Assembly (NCBI GenBank): GCA_016936665.1
Contig: JAFGXI010000013.1
Coordinates: forward strand, 1-64,000
Source: Bacteroidales bacterium
Lineage (GTDB): Bacteria; Bacteroidota; Bacteroidia; Bacteroidales; JAFGXI01
DNA: 64,000 bases
Direction of reading: 5' to 3'
Shown: one piece after another, positions 62,809 to 64,000 of the stretch
Position numbering within the stretch: position 1 is the stretch's first letter
Layout of the letters: every line of letters starts with the position of its first letter
Notes under the pieces: model-generated
Told to the model about the DNA's origin: nothing
What the model saw: the letters and a program-made list of their open reading frames with translations, nothing else
The model's database searches: none
Made by a program: the position numbers and the translations under genes

Positions 62809-63882
62809 CTAATACTTTACTCGTGGATCTAATTTCACATATATTAAATCGACTAATAATGTGATAATTACAAAGATAATTGAAATTAAAAGTACTACAC
62901 CCATTACGACAGGAATATCATAGTTATTTACCCCTTCTACAATAACGTAACCGAGGCCTTTCCATCCAAAAATGAACTCTACAAACACGACTCCAGCCAT
63001 CATACTTGCCAACCAACCTGAAATAGAAGTAATAACAGGATTCATAGCATTTTTCAATGCATGCTTGTATATAATGGTTCGATTATTTAAACCTTTCGCT
63101 CTGGCTGTTCTTATGTAGTCTTGGCTCAGCACCTCCAGCATTGAATTTCTTGCTAACTGCAAAACCACCGACAAAGGCCTGATTCCAAGCGTGATAGCCG
63201 GAAGTATTATATTACGCCATTGTCTTTCGACTTGCACTCCATAATCATCCAGAACTAAAAAATTACCTGTTATATTTAAATGTGTGTATTCGCCCCATTT
63301 AAATGCTAATAGCCATGCCATTAAAATCGCTGCAAAAAACGACGGAAGAGACATTCCAAATGAGGTAAAAACTATGATGGATTTATCGTAAACAGAAGAT
63401 TTAAAAATTGCAGCCAATACTCCAAGTACGATACCAATAACAGATGCTAAAACAATAGCTGCTAATGCAAGAATAAATGTGTTGCCAAAAGTTTCTTTTA
63501 AAATTTCTGAGACATCTTTTTTTGATTGAAATGAACGTTGTAAATAAGGTGGTTTTATAACCAAGATGTTCGTTTTTGTTTCTAGCAGTTTAATCGTGCT
63601 TTTGTATTTTGTGGTGTCGAAATAAAAAAAACTATCAGAATTTTTACTATATCCCGATATTGGAGATAAATCATCTAAATATTTAATGTATCTAACATAT
63701 AAGGGTTGATTTAATCCTAAATCTGCACGAATTGCTTCTAATGAGGATATGTCTGAGCGTTGTCCCATTAGCATCCGAGAGGAATCTCCTGGCAATACAT
63801 TAAAAAGAAAAAAAATGGCGGTTACAACGCCTAGAAAAACAAATACTGAATACGCTATTTTTCGAATAAAATAATTGAGCAT
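62809..63882 (-). CDS. ABC transporter permease, DppB/OppB family
   Basis: This 357-residue protein has six transmembrane helices with a large periplasmic loop (about 40-130) between the first two. The cytoplasmic EAA-like loop has Tyr-Ile-Arg-Thr-Ala-Arg-Ala-Lys-Gly-Leu-Asn near 255 and ends Asp-Pro-Arg-Val-Lys-Tyr, both typical of dipeptide/oligopeptide permeases. It imports peptides or nickel with partner genes presumably beyond what is seen here. The next gene upstream ends 1 nt before it. Confidence 0.9.
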   Translation of the reverse strand: MLNYFIRKIAYSVFVFLGVVTAIFFLFNVLPGDSSRMLMGQRSDISSLEAIRADLGLNQPLYVRYIKYLDDLSPISGYSKNSDSFFYFDTTKYKSTIKLLETKTNILVIKPPYLQRSFQSKKDVSEILKETFGNTFILALAAIVLASVIGIVLGVLAAIFKSSVYDKSIIVFTSFGMSLPSFFAAILMAWLLAFKWGEYTHLNITGNFLVLDDYGVQVERQWRNIILPAITLGIRPLSVVLQLARNSMLEVLSQDYIRTARAKGLNNRTIIYKHALKNAMNPVITSISGWLASMMAGVVFVEFIFGWKGLGYVIVEGVNNYDIPVVMGVVLLISIIFVIITLLVDLIYVKLDPRVKY

Positions 63883-63883
63883 C

Positions 63884-64000
63884 CTAAAGTTGTAATTCTC
63901 CTAAACCTTTTCGTAATATTACAGGTTCGTCGCTATTTGTACAATCGACAATTGTCGACGCAAACACATTTCCAAAACCACCATCAACAACTAAATCGAC
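63884..64000 (-). CDS. Sua5/YrdC/YciO family protein, 3' end only (threonylcarbamoyl-AMP synthase type)
   Basis: The frame is open at the right edge; 38 codons and a TAG (63884-63886) are visible. The peptide Val-Asp-Gly-Gly-Phe-Gly-Asn-Val-Phe-Ala-Ser-Thr-Ile-Val-Asp followed by Pro-Val-Ile-Leu-Arg-Lys-Gly matches the end of the YrdC domain, where a Ser-Thr-Val/Ile-Val-Asp segment contacts the substrate. It would act in t6A tRNA modification. The call rests on this short region. Confidence 0.7.
   Translation of the reverse strand, partial: VDLVVDGGFGNVFASTIVDCTNSDEPVILRKGLGELQL

Noticed and set aside
1..64000. CRISPR array, rRNA or tRNA genes
   Set aside because: No regularly spaced short repeats with unique spacers were seen, and no cloverleaf or rRNA-like sequence was noticed in the intergenic regions by eye.

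Overview
This is an A+T-rich Bacteroidota genome segment. The evidence is type IX secretion system (T9SS) genes (PorU, PorV, two PorP/SprF proteins, GldJ), T9SS sorting domains, SprB-type and CHU_C-type giant surface proteins, and promoters of the TTTG/TAnnTTTG type. A gliding, probably free-living lineage (Flavobacteriia or Marinilabiliales-like) is likely; the genus cannot be read from the sequence. No rRNA, tRNA, CRISPR array or insertion sequence was seen.

1-16.4 kb is the repressor-proximal part of a Mu-like transposable prophage whose other end lies left of the window. Tail fibre, tail appendage and small membrane protein genes run rightward (1-4711) to a terminator. A solitary membrane-anchored OB-fold gene (4766-5284) sits between terminators, like a moron. 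A long leftward early operon (15213 down to 5395) encodes a Ner-like 58-aa protein, a MuA-type DDE transposase, a MuB-type AAA ATPase, a second RecA-like ATPase, a DUF3164 protein, a DUF3820 protein, several small unknowns, a gp16/GemA-like protein and a Bro-N antirepressor. A LexA/CI-like S24 repressor is divergent from it (15299-15952), with two palindromic operators between them. Early and late modules converge, unlike phage Mu. The most unusual spot is 8893-9366. There a small early gene has a C-terminal segment of about 79 nt that is strongly depleted of adenine on its coding strand, G+C-rich, and followed by an in-frame TGA and then an apparently conserved 33-residue tail. That pattern is what a diversity-generating retroelement variable repeat would look like, but no reverse transcriptase or template repeat is in the window.

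16.5-26.7 kb is host DNA: an M28 peptidase with a PDZ domain and a membrane protein, a 1218-aa T9SS cargo with repeated lamin-tail domains, then a leftward group (pyrE, an SRPBCC protein, elbB, an AI-2E-family membrane protein) divergent from a NUDIX hydrolase.

26.7-47.5 kb is a surface-protein locus read leftward: a membrane-spanning CHU_C protein, a small exported protein, a 3010-aa SprB-like adhesin, a small exported protein, a 2847-aa CHU_C protein and a PorP/SprF partner.

47.6-64 kb holds mscS, a DUF3078 beta-barrel protein, a DAHP synthase/chorismate mutase fusion, a HAD phosphatase, murF, gldJ, a second porP/sprF, porU, porV, ispF, a CoA-binding protein, a MORN-type lipoprotein, an oligopeptide-type ABC permease and the 3' end of a Sua5/YrdC-family gene. 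GldJ, PorU, PorV and the SprF proteins would together export and anchor the sorting-domain proteins encoded in the same window.
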